From the NCBI GenBank assembly GCA_918797485.1, contig CAKKNE010000004.1, forward strand, positions 496,001 through 560,000: a stretch of DNA of 64,000 bases, in the 5' to 3' direction. Position 1 is the first letter of the stretch. Every line of letters starts with the position of its first letter. The notes under the pieces were generated by a model. That model worked only from the letters and a program-made list of their open reading frames with translations. It was not told where the DNA came from and did no database searches. Source of the stretch: Pelagomonas calceolata (Eukaryota > Sar > Pelagophyceae > Pelagomonadales > Pelagomonadaceae). Shown here in pieces: positions 1 to 9,594 of the stretch. The position numbers and the translations under genes were made by a program.

Positions 1-207
1 GAATCGGCGACTACGAACCGCGGCTCGGTCGACATTTCCGTCAACGGGCGACCGGTCGTTACGGGGCTGGCAGTCAATTACAAGCCCCTCTCGTCGATCA
101 GTGTCTACAACTTTTCCGGTGGAAGATGTGAGATCGGAGAAATCGAGGTGTGGTACAAGGTGGCTGAAGCAAATCAGATGTGGGATGAATACGCCCCCAT
201 CCTATGA
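1..207 (+). CDS. 3' end of a gene cut by the left edge
   Basis: The frame is open from the first base to a TGA at 205-207, giving the last 68 residues of a protein whose start lies outside the window. The visible part alternates short hydrophobic and polar stretches (for example SISVYNF and EIGEIEVWYK), which suggests a beta-sandwich of lectin or LamG type, but no family-specific residue is visible. Function is unknown. It runs in the same direction as the kinase gene that follows about 200 bp downstream. Confidence 0.6.
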   Translation, partial: ESATTNRGSVDISVNGRPVVTGLAVNYKPLSSISVYNFSGGRCEIGEIEVWYKVAEANQMWDEYAPIL

Positions 208-226
208 GTAAGTATGTGCAACGCGT

Positions 227-250
227 GCTAGCGGCATGTAAGACACTAGC
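227..250. promoter_or_regulatory. 24-bp palindromic promoter motif, copy 1
   Basis: Left arm GCTAGCG and right arm CACTAGC enclose a TGTAAGA core. The site lies about 157 bp before the ATG of the kinase gene at 407. Near-identical sites occur at 5393, 11874, 20279, 36586, 43562 and 46547, always outside genes. The regulatory role is inferred from position and conservation only. Confidence 0.6.
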
Positions 251-406
251 AAAAAAAGCGCTGTGGCGCAGCGCAAAAGCTGGGCCGTGCCTGTGCCACA
301 CCGGCAGGGGAACGCAGAGAGAGGCAGCCCCGCCCGGCGGCACGCCGTCGCAGGCAAGGGCAGCCCCGCGCGCGGTCGCGCTGCGCCGCGCCATCGCAGA
401 AACACA

Positions 407-1960
407 ATGGACCAATTTGTTGTGGTGGACCAATTGGGCGCCGGCGCCTTCGGGCGAGCTTTGTTATGCAGAGACAAGTCGACGCGCGAGTTCGTCGTGA
501 TCAAAGAAATAAGGTGCGCGGACAAGGCCGCGCGGGACGAAGCTAGACGGGAGGCGGAACTGCTGCGGAAGCATTCGCATCCTAATGTGTGCCGCTTGAT
601 AGCGTCCTTTTCAAGTGATGAGCAGAAGCGCTTCTATCTCGTGCTGGAGCACTGCGACGGCGGCGACCTGAGCCAAGCTATTAGTAAAAGAAGATCAGAA
701 AGACGACCGTATCCGGAGCACGAAGCAGCTTCAATATTTGTCATGATCACATTGGCACTGAGGCATGTGCATGCGAGACGCATCGTCCATCGCGACGTGA
801 AGGCTGCCAACGTTTTTCTGACAAAGAAAGGCGTGGCCAAGCTTGGTGATTTTGGAGTTTCGAGACAACTGGACGTGTCCGGTGGCGGCGCGACGCAGTT
901 GGCTTCCACCAGAATCGGCACGCCCTACTACTTGGCGCCGGAGATCTTCGAAGGGAAACCCTATGGGAGAAGTGCGGACGTCTGGTCGCTTGGCGTGCTG
1001 TTTTACGAGATTCTGGTGCTGCGGATGCCCTTCGAGGCTAACTCGCTCGCCGCCTTATGTGTAAAGATCACGCAGTCGAGAGCTCCCAACGTCATCGGGT
1101 ACTCGGCGGCGTGCGCCGAGCTCGTCGCGTCATTACTGCATAAGAACGCGGAGAAACGACCACTCACCGATGCCTTGGTTAAAGACGCGTACGTGCGCAA
1201 GCACATGCCCAGCGCCGTCGCGGCGGCGCGTTCGACTCGTATCAATGCCAATGACACGACTCAAGACGACACCACTGATGAAGAGGACGTTGTGGAGACT
1301 GTGATCACGAAGCGCGTCGAGGACATGCTGCCGGCGGGGTTGGGGGCCGAGTACGCTAGATGTAGGGCCGAAGCTTTACGGAACCGGCGGCACCAGGAAG
1401 GGGATCCTGCCGAGGCGCCCTCGCCGCGACGAACCGCGAGGCGGAACCAGGCCTTGGCCTTGCAACGAGATTATGAGGCGCGCCAGAAGGAGTTGCAACA
1501 AGCGGCGTCGCAGCAGTACCGCGAGAACCGGCGCTTCCGCGCCGCGCGCGTCCGCGAGGAGCGCGAGCGGATTGTTAGTGGAGGCTGCGCGGACGACGTC
1601 GTCGAGGTGGCCGCGGACCCGCGTGATTATCGGGAGAAGCTCGCGGACCAGTACCGCGAGAACCGGGCCAAGGCCCGAAGTTACGAGCGCCGCGCACGCG
1701 ACGACTTACAAGGCCCGTGCGTCGACCTGCGCGGCGCGGCGCGCGGCGCGGCGAACCTCGAGAAGCGCATGCGGGAAAAACGGGAGAAGGAGGCCCATGA
1801 TCGGGACTTGAGGGATGCGCTCGCGGAAGAAGCGGCCCGCTACCAGGCGGAAGCGCGCCACGCGAAGCAGGCGGTGGCACTGGACTTCACGGAGGCGCCT
1901 CGACGAAAGCCCCCGCGGCGCCTCTTGCGTTCGATTCCTCCTGAGGAGGGCGCGGATTAA
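407..1960 (+). CDS. NEK-type serine/threonine protein kinase
   Basis: Protein of 517 residues if the ATG at 407 is used; the frame runs further upstream but only from a GTG. The kinase domain fills residues 4 to about 265. It has a glycine loop GAGAFG, the catalytic lysine in VVIKEI, HRDVKAAN with HRD at 128-130, DFG at 148-150 and GTPYYLAPE. The start MDQFVVVDQLGAGAFG and the IKEI strand resemble NIMA-related (NEK) kinases, which act in mitosis and cilia. Residues 300-517 are rich in Arg, Glu and Ala, contain repeats of the type YREKLADQYRENR, and are probably coiled coil, as in NEK1-like proteins. It converges with the lipase-like tail only 14 bp downstream. Confidence 0.85.
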   Translation: MDQFVVVDQLGAGAFGRALLCRDKSTREFVVIKEIRCADKAARDEARREAELLRKHSHPNVCRLIASFSSDEQKRFYLVLEHCDGGDLSQAISKRRSERRPYPEHEAASIFVMITLALRHVHARRIVHRDVKAANVFLTKKGVAKLGDFGVSRQLDVSGGGATQLASTRIGTPYYLAPEIFEGKPYGRSADVWSLGVLFYEILVLRMPFEANSLAALCVKITQSRAPNVIGYSAACAELVASLLHKNAEKRPLTDALVKDAYVRKHMPSAVAAARSTRINANDTTQDDTTDEEDVVETVITKRVEDMLPAGLGAEYARCRAEALRNRRHQEGDPAEAPSPRRTARRNQALALQRDYEARQKELQQAASQQYRENRRFRAARVREERERIVSGGCADDVVEVAADPRDYREKLADQYRENRAKARSYERRARDDLQGPCVDLRGAARGAANLEKRMREKREKEAHDRDLRDALAEEAARYQAEARHAKQAVALDFTEAPRRKPPRRLLRSIPPEEGAD

Positions 1961-1974
1961 GCTAGTTGTGTGAC

Positions 1975-2469
1975 TTAGTCCTGCTTGTTGTAGCTGAGCC
2001 CCTGGTACGTCAGTGAATGCTCGAAAAGGACGCGCTGCACGGGGTCCTCGCCCCGTTCGAGCTTCTTGTACTTGTAGGCCTCGAGGAACGCGGGGTCGTC
2101 GGTGGGGCCGAGGTGGTCACGAATGAGTTTCGGAACCGACGTGTCGTTCTCCCACATGATCAGGGGGCACCCGTGCATCAGCGTCTTCCCAACAGCAAGA
2201 AGCGCCTGCACAGGCTCGGCGTCCTTGCCCTTGTCGTAGAGGCTATCGATCTTGCCGCGGGCGTCGAGGAGCCAGTAGAGAAGTTTCGGGAGCGGCCGGC
2301 CGACGGCGTCCTTCGCGAGCGCCGGGAGCGTGTCCTCGAGGTATGCGTCCATGAAGTCCAGATCCGTCGTCACGCGCGGCACGATGTCCATCCAGGCGAT
2401 CAGATTGACGCACCGCGATGACACGTCGCTCACAAAAGCTTTGGTAGCGTCGTCCGATTTGGAGACGTC
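1975..2469 (-). CDS. tail resembling a class 3 (diacylglycerol) lipase
   Basis: An open frame of about 165 codons ends in TAA at 1975 but has no ATG of its own. The frame stays open upstream, and a CAG at 2470-2472 would suit a 3' splice site, so this is probably a last exon. The segment SSRCVNLIAWMDIVPRV resembles the region of class 3 lipases where the strand before the catalytic Asp is followed by DIVPRL. No GxSxG nucleophile elbow is present here or in the 290 bp before the next gene. It may be a truncated copy or belong to a gene whose other exons I cannot place. Family assignment is tentative. Confidence 0.4.
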   Translation of the reverse strand, partial: DVSKSDDATKAFVSDVSSRCVNLIAWMDIVPRVTTDLDFMDAYLEDTLPALAKDAVGRPLPKLLYWLLDARGKIDSLYDKGKDAEPVQALLAVGKTLMHGCPLIMWENDTSVPKLIRDHLGPTDDPAFLEAYKYKKLERGEDPVQRVLFEHSLTYQGLSYNKQD

Positions 2470-2758
2470 CTGGATGATGGCGCCCGGCGCGCGCGCTCTG
2501 CAGCAGTGTTGTGTGGGCAGGCTGCATTAGATGCGTATTTTTCGTTGGCTTTGGCTCGCGCCGGGCCGCGACGTGTGTCTGTGTTGTAAATCTATCCAAA
2601 CGATGGTCAAAACCCTGTTTCGTTGCGCGGCGATTCACGGCACCAAACCCGTTTTTCCAAACCCTGAGCCAAAATATACAAGGCATCTCTCTCCGCGCGA
2701 CGCCGCCCTTGTGGTCACTATTTAGTATATGTACACGACCCCGTCCGACCGGGAGGGG

Positions 2759-3790
2759 CTACAGCGTCCGCGCCGCCGCGAGCGCCGCGAGGCACCACAA
2801 CGCGCCGGACGCGCGGAGCGCCACGTCCCGCGGGTACGCGTCGGCGGCGCCCCACCGCAGCGCAAATTCCGCGGCGCACGCCGCGCCGACGGCTGCAAAA
2901 GCAATGACGCGCGAGGGATGCCGCGGCGCCGCGAGCGCCGCGAGCGCCGTCGGCGACGGCGACTCTTCGGGCACTGTAAGCGGGGACGACATCGACGGCG
3001 CCGGCCGCACGCCGTCCTTGTCCTTGATCGGCGACCCGTCGGTGTCGGACGCCACGGACTCGACGCCGAAGAGCGAGTGGCCACTATGATCGAAGGACTG
3101 GCGGTCGAACGACGAGCACGACCCGTGCTTGCGCATCGAGTACTTGTCCTTTTCCTCGCGAAACCCAAAAATCGTCGACCGCTCGAGCGTCATGGCCGGG
3201 CAGTCCCTACGAGCCGGTGGTTGTGGGGGCCGCTGCTTCCGAGCAGGAGACACTTCGCCCGTCTCCGAGAAGGTCCGTTGCTTGGGCGGCGCCACGACGG
3301 CCCCTTCGCTCGACGACTCGAAGGGCCCGATGCCGAGCGGTCCCAGGAACGACGCGCCGCTCGTGTCGAAGCCACTACTTTCGGTCGTATTTAAGCCCTC
3401 CTCCGTCGCCACGTCCCGCAGATGGGACGCCGTCGAGGAGGCCGTGTCCTGTTGGCTGAGTTGTTTTCTGCTGGACGACGACGTGTCGTGGGCGGACGTG
3501 TCCTGCTGGGCGAGGGGTTTCCTGCTGGACGAGGAGGACGTGTCGTGGGCCATCTGGCGGGGGCCCGTGGCGTTGAGGCCGTCGCTGCCGGCGGACTCGA
3601 TCGTGGAGAGCCGCGCCGCGGCGGCCGGGCGGGCGGCGAGGGCGCCGGGCCGCAGCGCGGCCCAGCGGCCCTTCGGCGGCGCGGGATCCGGCCGCGACGC
3701 GGCCGCGAGCCGCGCCTTGAACGCGGCGACCTGGTGCGGCGCTGCCCGGGCCATGCCGCGTCCAGAGCCACTTCCAGAGCTGTCCATCAT
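2759..3790 (-). CDS. Ser-rich protein with C-terminal membrane segments
   Basis: Protein of 343 residues starting with MMDSS. The first 280 residues are low-complexity, rich in Ser, Thr, Asp and Pro, and include a duplicated unit of the form AHDTSSSSRK...QQDT at about residues 84-115. The last 60 residues hold two hydrophobic segments (VIAFAAVGAACAAEFAL and ALWCLAALAAA), which suggests a tail-anchored or hairpin membrane protein with a disordered cytosolic region full of possible phosphorylation sites. No known domain is recognised. The start lies 374 bp from the divergent EF-hand gene. Confidence 0.6.
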   Translation of the reverse strand: MMDSSGSGSGRGMARAAPHQVAAFKARLAAASRPDPAPPKGRWAALRPGALAARPAAAARLSTIESAGSDGLNATGPRQMAHDTSSSSSRKPLAQQDTSAHDTSSSSRKQLSQQDTASSTASHLRDVATEEGLNTTESSGFDTSGASFLGPLGIGPFESSSEGAVVAPPKQRTFSETGEVSPARKQRPPQPPARRDCPAMTLERSTIFGFREEKDKYSMRKHGSCSSFDRQSFDHSGHSLFGVESVASDTDGSPIKDKDGVRPAPSMSSPLTVPEESPSPTALAALAAPRHPSRVIAFAAVGAACAAEFALRWGAADAYPRDVALRASGALWCLAALAAARTL

Positions 3791-4164
3791 GTTAGCCAGC
3801 GCGCTAGCGCGCTACCGGGCCCGCGGCAACTCTTAAGGGCAACAACCCAAATCCATTCTTTAGTGCTCGGTGCCACTTCGCACGACGGAGAGGCGTGTGC
3901 GTTGTGGTCTGGATGTCGGCAGGCGACTTTTCCTCGCTTGTTACAGCCTAGGGCGTGAGCCTAGGCCGAGTTTCGCGAGGCCAGCTCGAGCCTCCGCCTC
4001 TAGAGCTCGTGTCGCTAGCTCGCTGGGGTTTCCGGCGAAACACGATTCCAAAGCCTCCTCACAGACATCGAAAGGCCTTGGCAAACCTGCTCAAATACCC
4101 AAGTTTCAGCCTGCAGGGCAGAGAGCGCTGCACATGCACGCCGCCGGCGCTGCCCCACACAACC
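3791..4164. other. divergent intergenic region
   Basis: Gap between the Ser-rich gene (minus) and the EF-hand gene (plus). It contains a short GC palindrome around GCGCGCTAGCGCGC near 3795-3812 but not the 24-bp motif. I see no gene, and no clear TATA box. Confidence 0.5.
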
Positions 4165-5351
4165 ATGCCACAGCCTGACCCCAAGGCTTTGCACGCCGCG
4201 CTCCAGAAATATGCCGAAGCGTCCATCCAGAAAGAAACGGCCTGCCTCACGCAGGAGCTTGGGCTCCAATACCAGGTACTGTACACTGCGTCCGACGCTC
4301 CGTCGCGTACGCCATCGACGCGACTCGTCCATCAGAGGAGGCGCGTCGCTCGCAGGTTTTGCATCTGGGCAACCGCGTCCAGGACCGGTTGATTAGACGC
4401 TCGAGGAAGGCGGTCCGCATGATGGACAACGGGAAATCCATCGATGACTTGCCAGACGGAGGCTGGGAGCCCCCCGTCGATACGACGCTGCGCAAGTCCT
4501 CGCGAATGCGACGATCGCAGCGAATCCCGGGCGTCACGCTGGACGACGGGTCGTCCTTCCGCGAAAACATGAAAAGACTAGAGAAGGGCTGGCGGGGTTC
4601 ACCCGGCTGCAAGGCCCAGAATTTATTGACTTTCTCACTGAGCGCAAACAAACTCGTGAACCGTGATCGCATCATGTACTGCGGAGGCGATGCCACGATC
4701 CCGGGCTTGGTAGGGACACCGGCCTCGCAAGAACATCAAAATGATAGGAAGGCGAAAGTCGCGGGAGGCCGAGACTTCTCACTCACCGAATTTATTCACT
4801 GCGTGAGGACTGGGAAGGGCGGCATGGGCATGTTGAATGCTGGGTTACCGAACGGCCAGAAGCTCTCGGACTTGTCCGATAAGAAGCTCGCCAAAATCTT
4901 TCAAGAGATCGACGAGGACCAGTCGAATTCACTTAGTTTTGACGAATTTATTCATGCGGTCGAGGTCTGGGAGATCGGTCGAACGGCGGCGCGCGATCGC
5001 CGGCGGAAGGCTCGTGAGGAGGTTTGTTGGAGAGGGGGGATTTCCAAACAAAAGTTTGTGCAACGCGTGCGGGACGCGGGTCGTATTGGTGGTTTTGGGC
5101 AGGTCCTCGCTCGGGGCCGGAAGCTGCGGGACCATTCTACGCGGGAGCTGCGGGCTTTATTTGACGTGATCGATGACGACGGGAACGGTTCGTTAACGGC
5201 GAAGGAATTTATTGATGGGTTGGAGGCGTTGGACGACGAGCGGCCGGCGTCGCCGAAGAAGCGGCCGGGCGCGCTCGCGGCGGCGGTGGCTTCGGCGCCC
5301 GCGGCGGCGACGGCGTCTACCGCGGCGTCTTCTACCGCGGCGACGGCGTAA
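4165..5351 (+). CDS. EF-hand calcium-binding protein, two exons
   Basis: Exon 1 is 4165-4275 (from ATG, ending ...LQYQ) and exon 2 is 4356-5351. Splicing out a GT-AG intron of 80 bp joins CAG to GTTTTGCATCTG in frame and gives 368 residues. Two canonical 12-residue EF loops are visible: DEDQSNSLSFDE at about 223-234 and DDDGNGSLTAKE at about 310-321. Two weaker helix-loop stretches (FSLTEFIHCVR and ISKQKFVQRVR) look like degenerate partners, so the protein probably has two EF pairs. The N-terminal third is basic and unassigned, and the C-terminus is an Ala/Thr/Ser tail. A calcium sensor role is inferred. Confidence 0.75.
4276..4355 (+). other. 80-bp intron with introner-like core
   Basis: GT-AG intron of the EF-hand gene. 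It has an imperfect inverted repeat near its ends (CTGCGTCCGACGCTCC at about 4286 against GGCGCGTCGCTCGCAG at the 3' end, 13 of 16 pairs). It also carries the sequence ACGCCATCGACGCGA at 4309-4323, which recurs in the introns at 8161, 35592 and 61078. Confidence 0.6.
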
Positions 5352-5653
5352 TATATACTTGTTAATAGTCCTACTTGCGGCCGAAATCGATTCCTAGTGT
5401 CTTACAGGCCGCTAGCATTACATGTATTGCGAGAGCCTAGCTTAAACTTGGGTCTGCGCAGCAGAACTAGGCATCTGTGTGCAGCCAAACTGTCACACAA
5501 AGTTACCTTCAACGACGCGCTAACTCTCTCCGCAATTGCCGCGAGCTAGAACCACGAAGCGGTCGCGTACAAAGCCTCAAAAGCCGGCCTGTGTTTCTGG
5601 ACCCAGATCACGCAATCGACGCGACACCTCCGTAGAAAACTAGCAAAAAAGTC
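5352..5653. promoter_or_regulatory. upstream region of the acyl-CoA synthetase with 24-bp motif
   Basis: 302 bp between two plus-strand genes. The palindromic motif lies at 5393-5416 in the reverse sense (core TGTCTTAC, arms CCTAGTG and CGCTAGC), 238 bp before the ATG. No gene is seen in this stretch. Confidence 0.5.
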
Positions 5654-7585
5654 ATGCCAAGCAGCCGATTAAAAACAACAGCAGCCGTCTGGGGCGGCGT
5701 AGGCCTCGCCGCGATCACGATAAGAGCTCTAAAGCGCTGGCGCAACCGCAAACGCGAAGAACGCATCGCGAAGCAAGGCGGCCGCCTGCCCGACTGCCCC
5801 ACCGTCGTCCATGCCTTAGCCAAGCGCGCTACGGAAACACCGGACGCCGTCGCCCTCGTCGCCTGCGACGGCACACAATACACGTGGGCCCAGTACGACA
5901 ATGAGTCCTCCGCCTTCGCCCGGTCATTGATAGAGCTCGGCGAGAAGCAGGGCGTCGCCGTGCACGCCTTCAACGAGCCGCGCTGGTTCTTCGCCGCGCT
6001 AGGCGCTCTCAAGGCGGGCTGGACCGTGTCCGGGATATATACGACCAATACGTATGAGCAAGCGGCGCACATCATCAGAACGAGCGGCGTCCGCGTCTTG
6101 GTGCTGGAGTCCACGAAGCAATTATCAACGACTTATAAATCGGTATTCAACGACTTTCCGGGTCTCAAAGTTGTTTTATTGGACGCTACTCAGACGTCGA
6201 AGGTGCGACCCGCTCTAGCTTATGATTCCTTCGTGCGGCGGGGCGGCGCGCGCTTGTCCATCACGGCATCGTCGTCAGATGTCGCCTCGCTCGTCTACAC
6301 GTCGGGCACGACGGGAAATCCAAAAGCTGTTGAATTGACGCACAACAGTGTCAGGGAGGTCTGCGCGATGATGCATGCTCGGATTCCGCTGGATGAGCGC
6401 ACAAGACTCGTGTCGTACCTACCTCTCTCGCATATCGCGGCCATGGGTATTGATGTTTATTCGGCGATTTACTGCGGCGCCCAAGTGCACTTCGCCGACG
6501 CGATGGCTCTGAAGGGGTCGCTCAAAAATACGTTACTACAATGTAGACCTACTTTATTCTTCGGCGTGCCGCGCGTCTGGGAGAAGATGGCCGCGGCGAT
6601 GCAATCGAAGGCAAAGGAGGCGTACGCCGCCAGCAAGGCGAAGAAGGCGATTGGTACAGCGGCGAAGAAAGTGGGCGGCCTCTGGTGGCACGAGCACACT
6701 CCTGAAATTTTCAGAGTTGTGTTAGCGGCGCCGTTCGGGCTCTTCAAAATTCTCGCGTATAAAAAAGTGCGAAAGGCGTGCGGCCTCGACAGGTGCACGC
6801 TGTTGTACACGGGCGCGGCGCCGTTGTCCGAAGCGACGCAGCGCTATTTGCGGTCGCTGGACATGCCGCTCCTGGAGGTCTTCGGCATGAGCGAGAGCTG
6901 TGGTGCTATTGCCGTCTGCGGACCCTTAGATGGTGCAAGGCCGGTAGGTGCTTGTGGGAGGCCGCTGCCGCGGGGCGAGGTCGAGATCGGCGGCGACGGC
7001 GAGGTGCTGTGGAGAGGAGGTAACGTCATGCGCGGCTACCGCGGTTTGCGAAAGGCCACGGACGAGGCCGTCGACCCGAGCAGTCGCCAGCTCCACACGG
7101 GGGATCTGGGCGAGATCGACGGAGACGGCTACCTGCGGATCACGGGTCGCAAGAAAGATTTAATTATCACGGCGGGCGGCGAGAACGTCGCTCCCACGCC
7201 CATCGAGAACGTCTTGTGTTCATTGATTCCGCGCTGCGGCCACGTCGTGCTGATAGGCGACCGCAAGAAGTATCTGGCCGCATTAGTCGCCCCGTCGGAC
7301 GACACCACGAAGCCGCCGTCGGCCGACGACATATCGGCTGCGTTGGAGACGTACAACAAGTCGCACGCGAAGTCGCGGGCCCAGACGGTCCAGAAGTGCC
7401 GCGTGCTCGATCGGTGCTTCTCGGTGGATGGTGGTGAACTCACGCCGACCATGAAGGTGAAAAGGGCGGCCGTCATCAAGACCTATTCCGAGGACGTCGA
7501 CGCGTTGTACGCCACTTCTTCTCTAGTTTCTTACTCAACGGAAAACATCCTCGACGTGGCCGCCGCGGCGCGCGCGGCGCCCTAG
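5654..7585 (+). CDS. long-chain acyl-CoA synthetase, bubblegum-like
   Basis: 643 residues, the usual length for long-chain acyl-CoA synthetases, which activate fatty acids with ATP and CoA. Residues 1-25 hold a hydrophobic segment followed by a basic stretch (KRWRNRKREER), suggesting an N-terminal membrane anchor. The AMP-binding signature YTSGTTGNPKAVELTH starts at about residue 215. A later motif EVFGMSES and the TGDLGEIDGDGYLRITGRKK block with the following GGENVAPTPIE give the adenylate-forming hinge and catalytic lysine region. The GENVAP form resembles the ACSBG (bubblegum) group. The substrate cannot be read from sequence. Confidence 0.88.
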   Translation: MPSSRLKTTAAVWGGVGLAAITIRALKRWRNRKREERIAKQGGRLPDCPTVVHALAKRATETPDAVALVACDGTQYTWAQYDNESSAFARSLIELGEKQGVAVHAFNEPRWFFAALGALKAGWTVSGIYTTNTYEQAAHIIRTSGVRVLVLESTKQLSTTYKSVFNDFPGLKVVLLDATQTSKVRPALAYDSFVRRGGARLSITASSSDVASLVYTSGTTGNPKAVELTHNSVREVCAMMHARIPLDERTRLVSYLPLSHIAAMGIDVYSAIYCGAQVHFADAMALKGSLKNTLLQCRPTLFFGVPRVWEKMAAAMQSKAKEAYAASKAKKAIGTAAKKVGGLWWHEHTPEIFRVVLAAPFGLFKILAYKKVRKACGLDRCTLLYTGAAPLSEATQRYLRSLDMPLLEVFGMSESCGAIAVCGPLDGARPVGACGRPLPRGEVEIGGDGEVLWRGGNVMRGYRGLRKATDEAVDPSSRQLHTGDLGEIDGDGYLRITGRKKDLIITAGGENVAPTPIENVLCSLIPRCGHVVLIGDRKKYLAALVAPSDDTTKPPSADDISAALETYNKSHAKSRAQTVQKCRVLDRCFSVDGGELTPTMKVKRAAVIKTYSEDVDALYATSSLVSYSTENILDVAAAARAAP

Positions 7586-7648
7586 GAGGCGCTAAGACTA
7601 CAAGTCTGCGAAACTTACCCACCCTACTGCAATTTCAAGCGCAACGCC

Positions 7649-8820
7649 CTACGCGTTGAAGAAGAACGGGACCGAGCCCGGGATGAAGTGCGCCGCGCTG
7701 AACGCCATGATGCCGAGCATCGCCGCGCGGCCTGCGTGGGTAGTAGTGAATTTCTGCGCACTGGCTGGAGGCGTCTGCGTCATGTCGACCGGTGGGGGGG
7801 CCGGTCCCTCGAACGCCGCCAACGCGAAAAAATGGACGCGGCGCGCCACCGTTCTTGAGCTCCTTGATCTGCTGCTCCTCCATGACGTCCGCCGACCGCA
7901 TGACGCGGTAGCCGAGGTCGCCCGGCTCGCGCTTCATGTCGCCGCTCCACGCGCCCTCCGGGAACGTGTAGCCCTCCGTGAGGCCGATGAAAAGGAGGAT
8001 CTGCGCCATGCCCATCGGGTTCGTCGCGAAGGCGCTCGGCGTCGCCTCGAAGGGGTTGACGCCCTTCTCGTAGAACATGCCGTTCAGCTTGCCGTCAAAG
8101 TGCATGCCATAGGACTGGACCAATGCGCCGGTGAAGGCCAACATGGCCACGCGGCCGTGCCTGGGCGGACATCGCGCGGTGAGTTCAGGGTACAATTGCG
8201 TGGACCTTCGCGGCCCTCCACGCCATCGAACCGCCGCGGTCACGGTGAAAACATCGCGTCGATGGCGTCGCGCCGCTTTCTCTCTCTCTCATCAGTAAGT
8301 AGCTCGAAGACGAGAAACCTCGAGATGCAGTATATGGAATGCCCGTTTCGACGATCTCTCACGTACTTCGGGCTTCCTTCCGGAGTTCTATGACTCCACC
8401 TCAGACGCACCAGCCAGTCCTAGGGGATGGCCTAGGAGCTGGCGCGTACACCAAGAGTAAGCTACTGCGTTTGGTGAGGTACTGCTACGAAGTAGAACGT
8501 CGCTTGTCACGCTGAAGGTCGGTCGAAGATGTGAGTTCGGCGCAGATCCCGTGCTTGATCTCGGCCTCGCGCATCCACTGCTGCGACGGCACGACGCCGG
8601 CGTGCTCCGAGCCCTGGATGTTCTCGTGCAGCTTCGAGAAGCCGATCGGGTCCCAGGGGCCCTCCCCGGGCATGGGGTCGCCGGCCTGGACGCCGCCCGA
8701 CATGCCCTTGAGCGACGCCGCGGCCTCGGCCTTCAATGCCGTCGACGCGGCGGGCGCCGCGGGCGCCACGAGGCCCGCGGCCGGCGCGATGAGCGCCAGG
8801 CAGACGGCGACTCGGGCCAT
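7649..8820 (-). CDS. fucoxanthin-chlorophyll a/c binding protein, three exons
   Basis: Exons are 8820-8555, 8160-7850 and 7731-7649, giving 219 residues. The presequence ends ...APAAGLVAPAAPAAS. Helix 1 is EAEIKHGRVAMLAF, helix 2 surrounds MGMAQILLFIGLTEGY, and helix 3 is ELKNGRAAMLGIMAF, the standard chlorophyll-binding ExxxHxR and ExxNGR motifs of thylakoid antenna proteins. Intron 2 (7732-7849, 118 bp) is GT-AG and restores KNGRAAM exactly. Intron 1 (8161-8554, 394 bp) must begin with GC, because EIKHGRVAM is restored only by AA|GCACGG...CAG|GCACGG. Without intron 2 the third helix would appear frameshifted, so I prefer the spliced model. Confidence 0.88.
8161..8554 (-). mobile_element. 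introner-like GC-AG intron flanked by direct repeat
   Basis: Intron 1 of the light-harvesting gene. The hexamer GCACGG starts the intron and starts the following exon, as a target-site duplication would. The intron carries the shared core ACGCCATCGACGCGATG (minus strand, 8252-8268) and a second inverted TCGATGGCGT about 25 bp away. The 394-bp length and the GC donor are unusual. Interpretation as a transposon-derived intron is inference. Confidence 0.5.
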
Positions 8821-9594
8821 CTTTTCCTAACCTGCGCGGACGAGCTCGTCGTGGGGGGGTTCGGGACTCGCGTCGTGTTCGTGTGTGTTTGCCATTCAGA
8901 GGCCAGGCAGCGCCGCGTCGGTCGCCGGCCAGCCGGCGCCGATTGCCATCAAGAAGCCAGACAGCGCCGCCGGTCAGCGCCGCCGAGAATCCGATGTCGA
9001 CCGAGCTGTCGGCCGGACGCGCAGCACCGCGACCCGTGGCGCGCCAGAGCCCGTGCCGCGGCGTGCGGTGGGTGTGCTAGCAGCCGTAAAGCGCACGTGC
9101 GGTCCCGCAAAGCGGTGCCGCGCCGCATTTGCTTGCGGCAGCTGTCGAGCTCATTTGCTCGAGAACTCCCCCGCGACCGGCTGCTCCACTTTCGCCGTGG
9201 CTCAGTATCGACAAATATCGCTTGCTGACTGCAAAATTTACTTGGCTCAGGTAGCGCGCCTAGCTCTTTAGCCTTGTTACAGCCAAAAAAGGCACGATTT
9301 GCGGCTAAAAAACACTAAATATGATCCGTCCAAAGGCAGACCAAACGCATCAAAAACCGCACAGAGCCGTGAGAGGAGAGGAAAAACAGCTCGACCGCCC
9401 GCCCAAAACCCGCACGAATAGACCAAATTGGCAGAAGAGCCTTCGAAACGTCGCTCCCAGGGCCTCGAAGCCGAGTACGAGCCGCATGGACGCAAAAGGA
9501 CGTCCAAAGGGCAAAAAAGTTTAAAATCGTTAGCGGAGATCATCCCTCTAGGGCTCTCCCCACTGTAAACAGTCGAGTGTGGTTCGCCGTATAA
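8821..9594. other. 774-bp divergent intergenic region
   Basis: Between the light-harvesting gene and the TPR gene. Open frames here are short and start without ATG, so I call none. A TATA-like GTATAAA lies at 9589-9595, immediately before the ATG of the next gene, which would make its leader very short or move the start downstream. Confidence 0.5.

Noticed and set aside
263-406. N-terminal extension of the kinase from a GTG
   Set aside because: No ATG in the extension, Arg/Ala filler sequence, and the kinase start MDQFVVVDQLG fits the family exactly.
7732-7849. Frameshift in the third helix of the antenna protein
   Set aside because: A GT-AG intron restores ELKNGRAAMLG exactly, so no frameshift is needed.
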